This document shows positions 28,019-37,364 of a DNA stretch of 64,000 nucleotides, one piece after another. Location: assembly GCA_964520985.1 (NCBI GenBank), contig CAZFPB010000001.1:434001-498000 (forward strand), given 5' to 3'. A program made the position numbers and the translations under genes. Under the pieces are notes generated by a model that was given only the letters and a program-made list of their open reading frames with translations, was not told the DNA's origin and ran no database searches. Origin of the DNA: CAYSGL01 sp964520985. Lineage in GTDB: Bacteria > Pseudomonadota > Alphaproteobacteria > Micavibrionales > Micavibrionaceae. The stretch's first letter is position 1, and every line of letters starts with the position of its first letter.

Positions 28019-28939
28019 ATGGCTGATATCACAGCTTCAATGGTAAAAGAACTGCGCGAAACATCGGGCGCCGGCATGATGGATGCCAAAGCCGCTCTGG
28101 TCGAAAATAACGGCGATATCGAAGCCGCCATCGACTGGCTGCGTAAAAAAGGTCTGGCGAAAGCCGCCAAGAAATCTTCGCGCACGGCGGCTGAAGGCCT
28201 CGTGTCGATCTCTCTGGCCGGCACCAAAGGCGTTGTCGTGGAAATCAACTCGGAAACGGACTTCGTTGCCCGTAACGAAGGCTTCCAGACGTTCGTGAAA
28301 GGCGTTACAGACAATGCCCTGAACAAATCTGACTCGGTTGACGCCCTGCTGGCGGCTGACCTGAACGGTAAATCGGTTCAGGACACGCTGACGAGCCTGA
28401 TTGCGACGGTTGGCGAAAACATGACCATCCGCCGCATGACCAAGCTCTCGGTTAACGATGGTGTGGTTGCAGGCTATGTTCACAACGCTGTTGCCCCGAA
28501 CCTCGGTAAAATCGGCGTTCTGGTTGCACTGGAATCCACAGGCGATAAAGCCCAGCTGGAAGTTCTCGGCAAACAGATCGCGATGCATGTCGCTGCCGCT
28601 TTCCCGAAATTTCTGAGCCGCGACGAAGTCGATGCGACGGAACTGGAGCGCGAGCGTGATGTCCTGCGCGAACAGGCCAAAGCCGAAGGCAAGCCACCGG
28701 AAATCGTCGAGAAAATGCTCGAAGGCCGTATCCGCAAATTCTACGAGGAAGTCTGCCTTCTGGATCAAATCTTCGTGATGGATGGCGAAACCCGCATCTC
28801 GGCACTGCTTGAAAAAGCCGCCAAAGATGTTGGCGCGCCGGTTGCCCTAAAAGCCTATGCCCGCATCCAGCTGGGTGAAGGTATCGAAAAGGAAGAAACC
28901 GACTTCGCCGCCGACGTAAAAGCAATGGCCAACGGCTAA
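28019..28939 (+). CDS. tsf: Translation elongation factor Ts
   Basis: 306 residues. N-terminal UBA-like domain with LRETSGAGMMDAK (about 11-23) and core motif SETDFVARN near 77-85, which contacts EF-Tu. It recycles EF-Tu by GDP/GTP exchange. AAGGA precedes the start; co-transcribed with rpsB. Confidence 0.98.
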   Translation: MADITASMVKELRETSGAGMMDAKAALVENNGDIEAAIDWLRKKGLAKAAKKSSRTAAEGLVSISLAGTKGVVVEINSETDFVARNEGFQTFVKGVTDNALNKSDSVDALLAADLNGKSVQDTLTSLIATVGENMTIRRMTKLSVNDGVVAGYVHNAVAPNLGKIGVLVALESTGDKAQLEVLGKQIAMHVAAAFPKFLSRDEVDATELERERDVLREQAKAEGKPPEIVEKMLEGRIRKFYEEVCLLDQIFVMDGETRISALLEKAAKDVGAPVALKAYARIQLGEGIEKEETDFAADVKAMANG

Positions 28940-28956
28940 TTGTCCGATCATTACTG

Positions 28957-28984
28957 AAAAGCCCCGCCTTGTGCGGGGTTTTTT
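28957..28984 (+). terminator. Rho-independent terminator after tsf
   Basis: CCCCGC (28962-28967) pairs with GCGGGG (28973-28978) across a five-base loop, flanked by AAAA upstream and six T downstream. It ends the rpsB-tsf unit; pyrH starts 73 bases further on and should have its own promoter. Confidence 0.85.
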
Positions 28985-29057
28985 ATGAAGGAAGAATAGA
29001 CAAATCCCCCTTAATCCCTTATTTTTAAGCCGGTTTTATTCAAAAGAGAGTGATGGA

Positions 29058-29798
29058 ATGAGCATGCCCGCCGTAAAAATTGATACAGGCCATAAATACA
29101 AGCGCATTCTGTTCAAAATGTCCGGCGAAGTGCTGATGGGACCAAATGAGTTTGGGCTGCATCAGGAAACGATCGAGCGGGTCTCCCTTGATATCAAAGA
29201 AGCCGTCGCCATGGGGATTGAAGTGTGTATTGCCGTGGGCGCCGGGAACATTTTCCGCGGCGTGGCCGGGGCGGCGCAGGGCATGGACCGGGCGACCGCC
29301 GATTACATGGGGATGCTGGGCATCGTCATCAACGCGCTGGCGCTGCAAAACGCGCTGGAGAATGCTGGCGTGAAAACCCGCGTGATGTCAGCGATCCCGA
29401 TGTCAGCGATTTGCGAGCCGTATATCCGTCGCAAGGCCATCCGTCACATGGAAAAAGGCCGCGTGGTGATTTTCGCCGCCGGGACGGGTAACCCATACTT
29501 TACGTCCGATACAACGGCGGCGTTGCGCGCGTCCGAAATGAACTGCGATGCGTTGCTCAAAGGCACAAAGGTCGATGGCATTTACACGGCCGATCCGCAG
29601 AAAGACAAAACCGCCACGCGCTATGAGACGCTGACCTACATGGATGTGCTGACCAAAGATTTGAAAGTCATGGATGCAACGGCAATTTCACTGGCGCGTG
29701 AAAACAATATTCCAATCGTTGTCTTTAATGTCCGCGAGCAGGGCAACCTTGCCAAAGTGCTTGCCGGACAGGGCACGTTCACAACGGTAACGAATTAA
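29058..29798 (+). CDS. pyrH: Uridylate kinase
   Basis: 246 residues, amino-acid-kinase fold. KMSGEVLMG near 18-26, GAGNIFRG near 62-69 and DGIYTADPQKD near 174-184 are typical. It phosphorylates UMP to UDP and is usually allosterically controlled by GTP and UTP. The sequence from here through lpxB is a long co-directional run. The small frame at 29799 begins on the base after its stop. Confidence 0.97.
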   Translation: MSMPAVKIDTGHKYKRILFKMSGEVLMGPNEFGLHQETIERVSLDIKEAVAMGIEVCIAVGAGNIFRGVAGAAQGMDRATADYMGMLGIVINALALQNALENAGVKTRVMSAIPMSAICEPYIRRKAIRHMEKGRVVIFAAGTGNPYFTSDTTAALRASEMNCDALLKGTKVDGIYTADPQKDKTATRYETLTYMDVLTKDLKVMDATAISLARENNIPIVVFNVREQGNLAKVLAGQGTFTTVTN

Positions 29799-29975
29799 AT
29801 GATGTGGTTTGCAATCAAGCAGATTTTCGCGGAAGCGATCAAACAGGTGGCTTGTGATGTGGCGGGGACGCTGACCGTCAGTAAAGGGCCCGCGTCCATC
29901 CACAATCCATCGCTTCTGCCTGAGGTAAAGCCATTCTACAGAACGACAAAATTTGAAAAGAGGGACCTACTATGA
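29799..29975 (+). CDS. Possible small protein (58 residues) between pyrH and frr
   Basis: An uninterrupted frame begins MMWFAIKQIFAEAIKQV right after the pyrH stop (TAA then ATG) and ends in a TGA that overlaps the frr start (ATGA). It fills the whole pyrH-frr gap. Residues 1-20 would form an amphipathic or hydrophobic helix; one Cys at 19; the rest is polar with several prolines. No family is recognised and no clear ribosome-binding site precedes it, but the tight junctions resemble those of the real genes in this run. It could instead be a chance frame in an untranslated spacer that carries the frr ribosome-binding site. Confidence 0.4.
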   Translation: MMWFAIKQIFAEAIKQVACDVAGTLTVSKGPASIHNPSLLPEVKPFYRTTKFEKRDLL

Positions 29976-30517
29976 ACAAAGCCGATTTACAGCGCCGCAT
30001 GGATGGCGCGCTTGATACACTGAAAAAGGAATTTTCGGGTTTACGCGCAGGCCGCGCCTCGACCAGCATGCTGGATCCGGTAATGGTCGATGTGTATGGC
30101 TCGAAAATGCCGCTGGCGCAGGTTGGTACCGTCGGCGCGCCGGAGCCGCGCATGCTGACCGTGCAGGTCTGGGACATGAACAACACCAAAGCGGTTGAGA
30201 AAGCCATTCGCGATAGCGGCCTTGGTCTGAACCCGCAAGCCGAAGGCTCGATGATCCGCGTGCCGATTCCGCCGATTACCGAAGAGCGCCGCAAGGATCT
30301 GGTGAAAGTCGCCGGGCAGTATGTGGAAGGCGCAAAAGTGTCGATCCGTAACATCCGCAAAGACGGCATGGACCAGGCCAAAAAAATTAAAGACGATGGC
30401 GGCTCGGAAGATGAGGCCAAACGCGCGTCGGACGAAGTGCAAAAGCTGACCGATGAATACATCAAAAAGACCGATGCGCTGGCGTCCGAAAAAGAAAAAG
30501 AGATCATGACCGTCTGA
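29972..30517 (+). CDS. frr: Ribosome recycling factor
   Basis: 181 residues, normal length is about 185. Family features include FSGLRAGRAS (about 20-29), PPITEERRKDLVK near 95-107 and NIRKDGMDQ near 126-134. It splits post-termination ribosomes with EF-G. GAGGG lies ten bases before the ATG. The stop overlaps the uppS start (TGATG). Confidence 0.97.
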   Translation: MNKADLQRRMDGALDTLKKEFSGLRAGRASTSMLDPVMVDVYGSKMPLAQVGTVGAPEPRMLTVQVWDMNNTKAVEKAIRDSGLGLNPQAEGSMIRVPIPPITEERRKDLVKVAGQYVEGAKVSIRNIRKDGMDQAKKIKDDGGSEDEAKRASDEVQKLTDEYIKKTDALASEKEKEIMTV

Positions 30518-31236
30518 TGTCTGTTCTTCCTAAACATGTCGCGATCATCATGGATGGAAACGGCCGCTGGGCGCAGGCCCGGGGTTTACCGCGCACGGCC
30601 GGACATCATCAGGGTGTCGAGGCGTGCAAGCGCACCGTGCGCGCGGCGGGTGATTTGGGGATTCAGTATCTGACTTTGTTTGCGTTCTCGGCAGAGAACT
30701 GGGCGCGCCCGGCGGACGAGATTGGAGAGTTGATGCGCCTGCTACGCATGTATCTGAGATCTGAAACCGCGGACCTCCACAAAAACAACGTGCGCCTGCG
30801 CGTGATCGGATCACGCAAGGAATTGAAAGACGATATTCTCGAGCTGATCGAGAATGCCGAAACGTTGACCCGCCACAATGACGGGCTGAACCTTGTCATC
30901 GCGCTCAATTACGGTGGGCGTCAGGAAATTCTGCAGGCCGCCGCCGACTTCGCGCATCAGTGCGTGATGGAAGGGCGTGATGCCTCATTTGAAACGGCTG
31001 AAGAATATTTCGATGGGTATCTGATGACGGCGGGCATGCCTGATCCCGATATCCTCATTCGCACCAGCGGCGAGCAGCGCATATCGAACTTCCTTTTGTG
31101 GCAATGCGCTTACACTGAATTCGTCTACACAGACACGCTGTGGCCGGATTTCGCGCGCGTCGATCTGGAATCCGCTATTGCCGATTTCCAAAGCCGTGAC
31201 CGCCGCTTCGGCAGCGTGGAAAGCCGGACATCGTAA
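30517..31236 (+). CDS. uppS: Undecaprenyl diphosphate synthase (di-trans,poly-cis)
   Basis: 239 residues. The catalytic Asp13 lies in IMDGNGRWA (11-19); GHHQGVEA near 29-36 and FAFSAENW near 56-63 complete the cis-prenyltransferase signature. It makes the C55 lipid carrier for peptidoglycan and O-antigen. TAATG coupling to cdsA. Confidence 0.97.
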   Translation: MSVLPKHVAIIMDGNGRWAQARGLPRTAGHHQGVEACKRTVRAAGDLGIQYLTLFAFSAENWARPADEIGELMRLLRMYLRSETADLHKNNVRLRVIGSRKELKDDILELIENAETLTRHNDGLNLVIALNYGGRQEILQAAADFAHQCVMEGRDASFETAEEYFDGYLMTAGMPDPDILIRTSGEQRISNFLLWQCAYTEFVYTDTLWPDFARVDLESAIADFQSRDRRFGSVESRTS

Positions 31237-31880
31237 TGGCCATATCCGGCGATTTATTAAAACGTATCGCGTCGACAGTTATTCTGGCGCCCCTGATCCT
31301 CTACATCGTCTGGCTTGGTCAATGGCCGTTTCTGATTTTCGTCCTCATCGCCTTTTCGATTTGTACGTATGAAGCACTCGTGCTCTCCATGCGCACCCGT
31401 TGGCCGTTTTTATTCGCGCCTGTCAGTGTTTTGTATATCGCCGCATCCATTACCTCTTTCGTACTGGTGCGTGACATGGGTCCGTTGCCGGTGTTCGCTC
31501 TGCTGATAGCCGTATGGATGACGGACATTTGTGCGTATGGCGCGGGACGCCTGATCGGCGGGCCGAAAATGGCGCCGACCGTATCGCCGAATAAAACATG
31601 GGCCGGCCTTTTAGGCGGCATGGTTGGCAGTATCTCGACTTTCCTTGTATTTGCCTACTTCACTCCCGGGTATGAAGATGTGATGAGCCTGATCGTGCTG
31701 GGCATCATCATCGCGCTAGTCGGACAGATCGGCGATCTGATGGAATCTTTTTTAAAACGTCAGGCGGGCGCCAAGGATTCAGGCAATCTCATTCCCGGCC
31801 ATGGGGGTCTACTCGACCGGATTGACGGTCTGTTGCTCAGTGCCCCCATCTTCCTGCTCGCGCTCAGAGGTCTGGCATAA
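31236..31880 (+). CDS. cdsA: Phosphatidate cytidylyltransferase
   Basis: 214 residues, about six membrane helices. The CDP-DAG synthase signature with KRQAGAKDSGNLIPGHGG and DRID lies near 171-194. It makes CDP-diacylglycerol for all phospholipids. It is shorter than E. coli CdsA (285), lacking N-terminal helices, as in several alphaproteobacteria. TAATG coupling to dxr. Confidence 0.94.
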   Translation: MAISGDLLKRIASTVILAPLILYIVWLGQWPFLIFVLIAFSICTYEALVLSMRTRWPFLFAPVSVLYIAASITSFVLVRDMGPLPVFALLIAVWMTDICAYGAGRLIGGPKMAPTVSPNKTWAGLLGGMVGSISTFLVFAYFTPGYEDVMSLIVLGIIIALVGQIGDLMESFLKRQAGAKDSGNLIPGHGGLLDRIDGLLLSAPIFLLALRGLA

Positions 31881-33052
31881 TGAAGCACGTTTCCCTTTTC
31901 GGGGCGACGGGTTCGGTCGGGCAGGGTTGCGCCGACGTTATTGCCGCGCACCCCGATCTATTCAGCGTCCATACTGTCACCGCCAATACAGATTGCGCCA
32001 AGCTTGCCGCCGTGGCAAAGCGCCTGAATGCCAAATGTGCCGTCATTGCCAATGAACGATATGCCGATGAGTTACGCACGTTGCTGGCAGGAACAGACAT
32101 TCGTGTCACCGCCGGTCAATCAGCGTTGCTGGACGCAGCCTCGGAGCCGGTTGATCTGCATGTAGCCGCTATTGTCGGTGCTGCCGGACTCGAGCCATTG
32201 ATCGCAGCGCTCGGCTCTGCCAAGAGTGTGGCGATTGCCAATAAAGAGCCGCTGGTGGCGGCGGGTCGATTGGTCGTGGATAAAGCCCGTGTCAGCGGCT
32301 GTAAAATTCTCCCGCTTGATAGCGAGCATAACGCAATTTTTCAGGTGCTGGAGCAATCCAACCACGGCGCCATCGATAAAATCATTCTGACCGCGTCTGG
32401 CGGCCCGTTCCGCGACGCAACGCTGGAAACCATGGCGGCGGCTACGCCCAAGGAAGCGCTGGCCCATCCAAACTGGACCATGGGGGCCAAGATTTCCATC
32501 GACAGCGCGACGATGATGAACAAGGCGCTCGAAATCATCGAAGCGCATCATCTGTTCCAATTGCCCGCGAACCAGATCGACGTGATCGTGCATCCGCAAT
32601 CGATCGTCCATTCGATGGTGGCCTACCAGGACGGATCGGTGCTGGCCCAGATGGGGGCGGCCGATATGCGCACGCCGATTACCTATTGCCTCGGCTGGCC
32701 GGATCGCATCGCGACGCCGGGCCAAAAGCTGGATATACGGGCGTTATCTTCCCTGACCTTCGTGCCTGTTGAAGACCGCCGTTTTCCAGCCATAAATCTG
32801 GCCTACGCTGCGCTCGAATCGGGGCAGGGGACCTGCATCGCGTTCAATGCCGCCAATGAGGTTGCCGTCGAGGCGTTTCTTAACGGAAAAATCGGCTTTT
32901 TGGCGATTGTTGAAACGGTCGAAAAAATGATACAAAAGACGAACCGTCTGGATGGCGCCTCTCTGGCCGACATTCTGGCGTACGATAAGGAAATACGCAC
33001 CAAGACAACTGAACTTATTCTCAACCATTCCACCCAGAAGAAACACGCATAA
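31880..33052 (+). CDS. dxr: 1-deoxy-D-xylulose 5-phosphate reductoisomerase
   Basis: 390 residues. NADPH-binding GATGSVGQG (8-16) and metal site DSEHNAIFQ near 147-155. It converts DXP to MEP in the non-mevalonate pathway, upstream of the isoprenoids used by UppS. It starts on the last base of cdsA. Confidence 0.97.
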   Translation: MKHVSLFGATGSVGQGCADVIAAHPDLFSVHTVTANTDCAKLAAVAKRLNAKCAVIANERYADELRTLLAGTDIRVTAGQSALLDAASEPVDLHVAAIVGAAGLEPLIAALGSAKSVAIANKEPLVAAGRLVVDKARVSGCKILPLDSEHNAIFQVLEQSNHGAIDKIILTASGGPFRDATLETMAAATPKEALAHPNWTMGAKISIDSATMMNKALEIIEAHHLFQLPANQIDVIVHPQSIVHSMVAYQDGSVLAQMGAADMRTPITYCLGWPDRIATPGQKLDIRALSSLTFVPVEDRRFPAINLAYAALESGQGTCIAFNAANEVAVEAFLNGKIGFLAIVETVEKMIQKTNRLDGASLADILAYDKEIRTKTTELILNHSTQKKHA

Positions 33053-33056
33053 TCCC

Positions 33057-34445
33057 ATGACATCCATCTTCGATATTTTCCAGCTGATCGCCACCAACGC
33101 GTGGCTGTATGGCGGCACGTTCATTCTGGTCCTCTCGCTTCTTGTCTTCGTGCACGAGTTCGGCCATTACAGCATCGCGCGCCTGTGCGGTGTGCGGGTT
33201 GAAACTTTCTCGATCGGCTTCGGCAAGGAATTGCTCGGCTGGACTGATAGTCACGGCACACGCTGGAAGCTCTCCCTTGTTCCGCTCGGCGGCTATGTGA
33301 AAATGTTCGGCGATACCGATCCTGCCAGCGCCGGCAACAAAGCCGAAGTGGAAACCGACGGCGGCGCGGTTCGCCCGATGACAGCGGAAGAACGCAACGT
33401 AGCCTTCTTTGCCAAGCCTGTGGCGCAACGCGCCGCGATTGTGTTCGCCGGGCCTGCGATTAATTTTATCTTTGCCGTACTGTTGCTGGCAGGCCTGTAC
33501 ATGACGATGGGCCAGCCTGTCTCGCCGCCACTGGCTTCGGCTGTTATTGAAGATAGCGCCGCCGCGAAAGCCGGGTTCCGCCCCCATGACCGCATTGTCG
33601 CGATCGATGGCAATGCGATCCGCCGCTTCGAAGAAATCCGCCTGCAAGTGTCTGTCGCGCTTGATACGCCGATGGATTTCACCGTTGAACGCGATGGCAA
33701 GGAAATCAATCTGACCGCAACGCCTGTCAAAGAAGTGAAGCAGGACCGTTTTGGTTTTTCTCACTCGCAAGGGATGCTCGGGATTATCGGGCCAGCGCAA
33801 GGTCTCCTGCTGAAAAACATCGTTGCGGTGAATGGCCGCAAGACATCGGATGAAGCCGCTGTGCGCAAAGCCATCCTGCCGCTGCTCGGTAAAAGCTTCA
33901 CGATTACACTGAAGCGTAATGAAGAGCAGAATGACGTGTTGCGCGTGAATCCGGATAAGGAACTGAATGCGGGTTTGCTCGATGACGCGAATGCAGATTT
34001 CGGCACGCTGCTGGTTGCCCAGAAAACCGGCGATGAAATTGTGCACCATGGTCTGATCGGCGGTATCAGCGCAGCGATGCGCGAAACTTATGATATCTCG
34101 GCCAGCACGCTGACGGCTTTGGGCCAGATGATTACCGGGACGCGCAGCGCGACCGAGCTGGGTGGCATTATCCGCATCGGCGCGATTGCGGGCGACATGG
34201 CGCAATCGGGCATTCTCGCGTTGATTACGTTCACGGCGCTGCTGTCCATCAATCTCGGCCTGATCAACCTGTTCCCGATCCCGATGCTGGATGGCGGTCA
34301 CCTCGTATTTTACGCAATCGAGGCGATTAAAGGTAAGCCAATTCCCGAACAGATTCAGGAATATGCTTTTCGCTTGGGGCTGGCCGTTTTAGTCGGTATT
34401 ATGCTATTTGCGAATTTGAACGATATCGTGCAACTCATTCTGTAA
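33057..34445 (+). CDS. rseP: Intramembrane site-2 zinc protease RseP
   Basis: 462 residues from the ATG at 33057; longer in-frame starts lie in dxr. Zinc site HEFGH at 33-37 in the first membrane helix and third ligand region LDGGHL near 410-415, with one clear PDZ domain (about 157-200) and a second, weaker one (about 245-295) between. It cleaves anti-sigma factors and signal-peptide remnants within the membrane. It stands before bamA, a very common pairing. Confidence 0.96.
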   Translation: MTSIFDIFQLIATNAWLYGGTFILVLSLLVFVHEFGHYSIARLCGVRVETFSIGFGKELLGWTDSHGTRWKLSLVPLGGYVKMFGDTDPASAGNKAEVETDGGAVRPMTAEERNVAFFAKPVAQRAAIVFAGPAINFIFAVLLLAGLYMTMGQPVSPPLASAVIEDSAAAKAGFRPHDRIVAIDGNAIRRFEEIRLQVSVALDTPMDFTVERDGKEINLTATPVKEVKQDRFGFSHSQGMLGIIGPAQGLLLKNIVAVNGRKTSDEAAVRKAILPLLGKSFTITLKRNEEQNDVLRVNPDKELNAGLLDDANADFGTLLVAQKTGDEIVHHGLIGGISAAMRETYDISASTLTALGQMITGTRSATELGGIIRIGAIAGDMAQSGILALITFTALLSINLGLINLFPIPMLDGGHLVFYAIEAIKGKPIPEQIQEYAFRLGLAVLVGIMLFANLNDIVQLIL

Positions 34446-34531
34446 ATTAATCCCCAGCGGATAATCTATCGGATGGCGTTGTATCCCGCCCGTGAATACG
34501 ATAAAAACAGAACATTCAAAGGTTTAGGTTA

Positions 34532-36802
34532 ATGACAGCATCCCTGTTTAGAGTTTTTGTGACATCCGTGCTCGTAGTAGCGTTCAGTGCGTCCGGCGCA
34601 TTGGCAGCCACGATCCGTGACTTTCAGGTCAACGGCACGCAGCGGATTGAGCCCTCGACGGTCATCAATTATTTGAGCCTGCATCAGGGTGATGAGCTGA
34701 CCGATGTCGCGCTGAACGATGCGCTGAAAAGCCTCTTCGCAACGGGCCTGTTTGCCGACGTAAAAATTTCTGAAAATAATGGCGTCGTGATTGTCGATGT
34801 CGTGGAAAATCCGATCATCAACCAGATCGCGTTTGAGGGTAACAAAGAGATCAAGGACGAAGAACTGGCCCGCGAAATTTCGCTCAAACCGCGTCAGGTC
34901 TTTACTCGTACGCGCGCGCAAAGCGATGTGGCGCGTGTCTATGAAATCTACCGCCGTTCCGGCCGTTTTGCCGCTGCGGTTGATCCGAAGATTATTTCGC
35001 TCGACCAGAACCGCGTGAACCTTGTGTTTGAAATCGTCGAAGGCGATGAGAGCAAGATTAAAGGGATCCGTTTTGTCGGCAACGAAGCATTCACCGATGA
35101 TGCGCTGCGCACCGAGATTCAATCCAAAGAAGACCGCTGGTACCGCTTCTTATCGTCCGATGATGTCTATGACCCGGACCGCATTCAATATGATACCGAG
35201 CTGCTGCGTCGTTTCTACCTGAAAAACGGGTATGCGGATTTCCGCGTCGTGTCGGCCAATGCTGAATTAAAAGAAGGCACAGATAATTTCTACGTGACCT
35301 ACACCGTTGAAGAAGGCCCGCGTTACAAGATTGGTCAAATTGCTATTGATTCCAAACTGCGCGGCTTTGATGCCAATACCCTGAAAGAATCCGTCAAGGT
35401 TCTGCCAGGTGAATGGTATGACGCTGACCAGGTGCAAAAATCCGCCGATGCGATGACGGATCAGCTGGGCGATCTGCAATATGCCTTCATGGCCGTAAAA
35501 CCAGCGGTTGACCGTCAGGTCGATGCACAAACGGTCAATCTGACCTTTGAAGTGGGCGAATCGCCGCGCGTGTTTGTCGAACGCATCGACATTCATGGCA
35601 ACGTCCGCACCATCGATAAAGTGATCCGCCGCGAAATGGCGCTCGGCGAGGGCGACCCATTCAACCGCTCGAAACTCGCGCGTTCGGAGCAAAAACTGCG
35701 CGACCTCGACTTCTTTGAAAAAGTCGACGTGAAAACCACGCCGGGCAGCGCACCGGATAAAACCATCGTCGATATCGGCGTGGCGGAAAAATCGACCGGG
35801 GAGATTTCTATCGGTGCCGGTTTCTCGACCAACGACGGTCCTTTGGCGGACCTGCGCTTACGTGAACGCAACTTCCTGGGTAAAGGTCAGGACGTGCTTC
35901 TGGCGACCACCCTTGCCGGTAGCCGCACGCAGTTCGATGCGTCATTCACAGAACCATACTTCCTCGACCGCGATCTGCAGGCGGGCGTCGATGCCTTCCA
36001 CATGACCCGCGACTTCCAGGACGAAGCTAACTACGATCAACGTCGCACCGGCGGCGGTCTGCGCCTCGGTTATCCCTTGTCGGATAAATGGCGCCAGACG
36101 CTGCGCTACCGCTATGAAGTCAACGAGATTGAGAATGTCGATGCTCGTGCTTCGCGCTTTGTGAAGGATCAGGAAGGTGAGCGTACGACCTCTTCGGTTG
36201 GTCAGCGTCTTGTCTATGATAACCGCGACAGCACGATGTTCCCGACCGAAGGTCTCTATAGCTGGTTGGACACGGAAGTGGCCGGTATCGGCGGCGATGC
36301 GGAATATGTATCGGGTACGCTCGGCAGCAGCTACTATTACCCGATGTACGACCACAAGGTTGTCTTCAACCTGCTGGGTGAAACAGGCGCGATCGGTGCG
36401 TATGGCGACAGCAATGTCGCGATCAACGAGCGCTTCTACCTCGGAGGCGCTAACCTGCGCGGTTTCGAGCGCGGCGGTTTAGGTCCACGCGATCTGGCAA
36501 CGGATGACTCGCTGGGCGGTAACTACTTCTACCGCGGTACGGCTGAACTGAGCTTCCCTGTCTTCCTGCCGGAAGAGATGGGTGTTTTGGGTCATGCCTT
36601 CACCGACTTCGGGTCTATCTGGGAGCTGGATGAAACCGGTCCGGGGATTGCCGATGAAGATTCTATCCGCGCTGCGGCAGGTCTTGGCTTGTCCTGGCGC
36701 TCGCCAATGGGCCCTGTGCGCATTGACGTAGCCGCGCCTTACATCAAAGAAGACTTCGATAAGAAAGAACTCTTCCGTTTCAGCTTCGGCACGCGTTTCT
36801 AA
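34532..36802 (+). CDS. bamA: Outer membrane protein assembly factor BamA
   Basis: 756 residues. Signal peptide (1-25, cut near GALAA), five POTRA repeats (about 26-425), then a 16-strand Omp85 barrel ending in the required aromatic residue (FGTRF). It inserts beta-barrel proteins into the outer membrane. The chaperone gene skp and the lipid A genes follow. Gap of 86 bases from rseP. Confidence 0.97.
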   Translation: MTASLFRVFVTSVLVVAFSASGALAATIRDFQVNGTQRIEPSTVINYLSLHQGDELTDVALNDALKSLFATGLFADVKISENNGVVIVDVVENPIINQIAFEGNKEIKDEELAREISLKPRQVFTRTRAQSDVARVYEIYRRSGRFAAAVDPKIISLDQNRVNLVFEIVEGDESKIKGIRFVGNEAFTDDALRTEIQSKEDRWYRFLSSDDVYDPDRIQYDTELLRRFYLKNGYADFRVVSANAELKEGTDNFYVTYTVEEGPRYKIGQIAIDSKLRGFDANTLKESVKVLPGEWYDADQVQKSADAMTDQLGDLQYAFMAVKPAVDRQVDAQTVNLTFEVGESPRVFVERIDIHGNVRTIDKVIRREMALGEGDPFNRSKLARSEQKLRDLDFFEKVDVKTTPGSAPDKTIVDIGVAEKSTGEISIGAGFSTNDGPLADLRLRERNFLGKGQDVLLATTLAGSRTQFDASFTEPYFLDRDLQAGVDAFHMTRDFQDEANYDQRRTGGGLRLGYPLSDKWRQTLRYRYEVNEIENVDARASRFVKDQEGERTTSSVGQRLVYDNRDSTMFPTEGLYSWLDTEVAGIGGDAEYVSGTLGSSYYYPMYDHKVVFNLLGETGAIGAYGDSNVAINERFYLGGANLRGFERGGLGPRDLATDDSLGGNYFYRGTAELSFPVFLPEEMGVLGHAFTDFGSIWELDETGPGIADEDSIRAAAGLGLSWRSPMGPVRIDVAAPYIKEDFDKKELFRFSFGTRF

Positions 36803-36824
36803 GTCATACAGAAAAGAGAATTCT

Positions 36825-37355
36825 ATGCGCTACTTCCTTGTCCTTGTCTGTATGCTGGCCCTTCTTGGCGGTGCGGGAGTGGCGCAGGCGGCAGATGCCA
36901 AAATCGCCGTCGTCGATATCGAAAAGCTGCTGAATGAATCCAAGGCCGGGAAAAGCATCGGCCAGCAAATTCAGGACAAGCAGGCCGCTTTTCAAAAGGA
37001 ATTTTCCGCCAAGGAAAAAGACCTGATCGATGCGCAGAAGAAACTCTCGGATGAGAAGAAAAGCCTCACCGCCGAAGATTTCGCCAAAAAACGCAAAGAA
37101 TTTGAAGAGAAGCTGATCGAAACACGCAAACTGTTCCAGAAACGCCGTACCGATCTTGACCGCGCCCTTGGCGAAGCGCTGGCGCAATTGCGCAAGAACG
37201 TCGTTGAAACAACGGCGGCTCTGGCCGATAAAAACGGCTACGATGTCGTCATTACCCGCGATAGCGTCGTCATTGCCGATAAAACCCTCGATATTACCGA
37301 GCAGGTGCTGAGCGATCTGAATGCCAAGATAGACAACATCAAATTGTCTTTGTAA
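36825..37355 (+). CDS. skp: Periplasmic chaperone Skp/OmpH family
   Basis: 176 residues. Signal peptide (1-22, ending VAQA), then the OmpH pattern KIAVVDIEKLL and a long charged coiled coil (about 45-135) that forms the tentacles of the Skp trimer, closing with a beta segment. It carries unfolded outer membrane proteins to BamA. It starts 22 bases after bamA. Confidence 0.93.
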   Translation: MRYFLVLVCMLALLGGAGVAQAADAKIAVVDIEKLLNESKAGKSIGQQIQDKQAAFQKEFSAKEKDLIDAQKKLSDEKKSLTAEDFAKKRKEFEEKLIETRKLFQKRRTDLDRALGEALAQLRKNVVETTAALADKNGYDVVITRDSVVIADKTLDITEQVLSDLNAKIDNIKLSL

Positions 37356-37364
37356 AAAAGACAG

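Noticed and set aside
33021..34301. 426-codon open frame antisense to rseP
   Set aside because: Fully overlaps RseP with its intact zinc motif and PDZ domain; no signal for independent translation.
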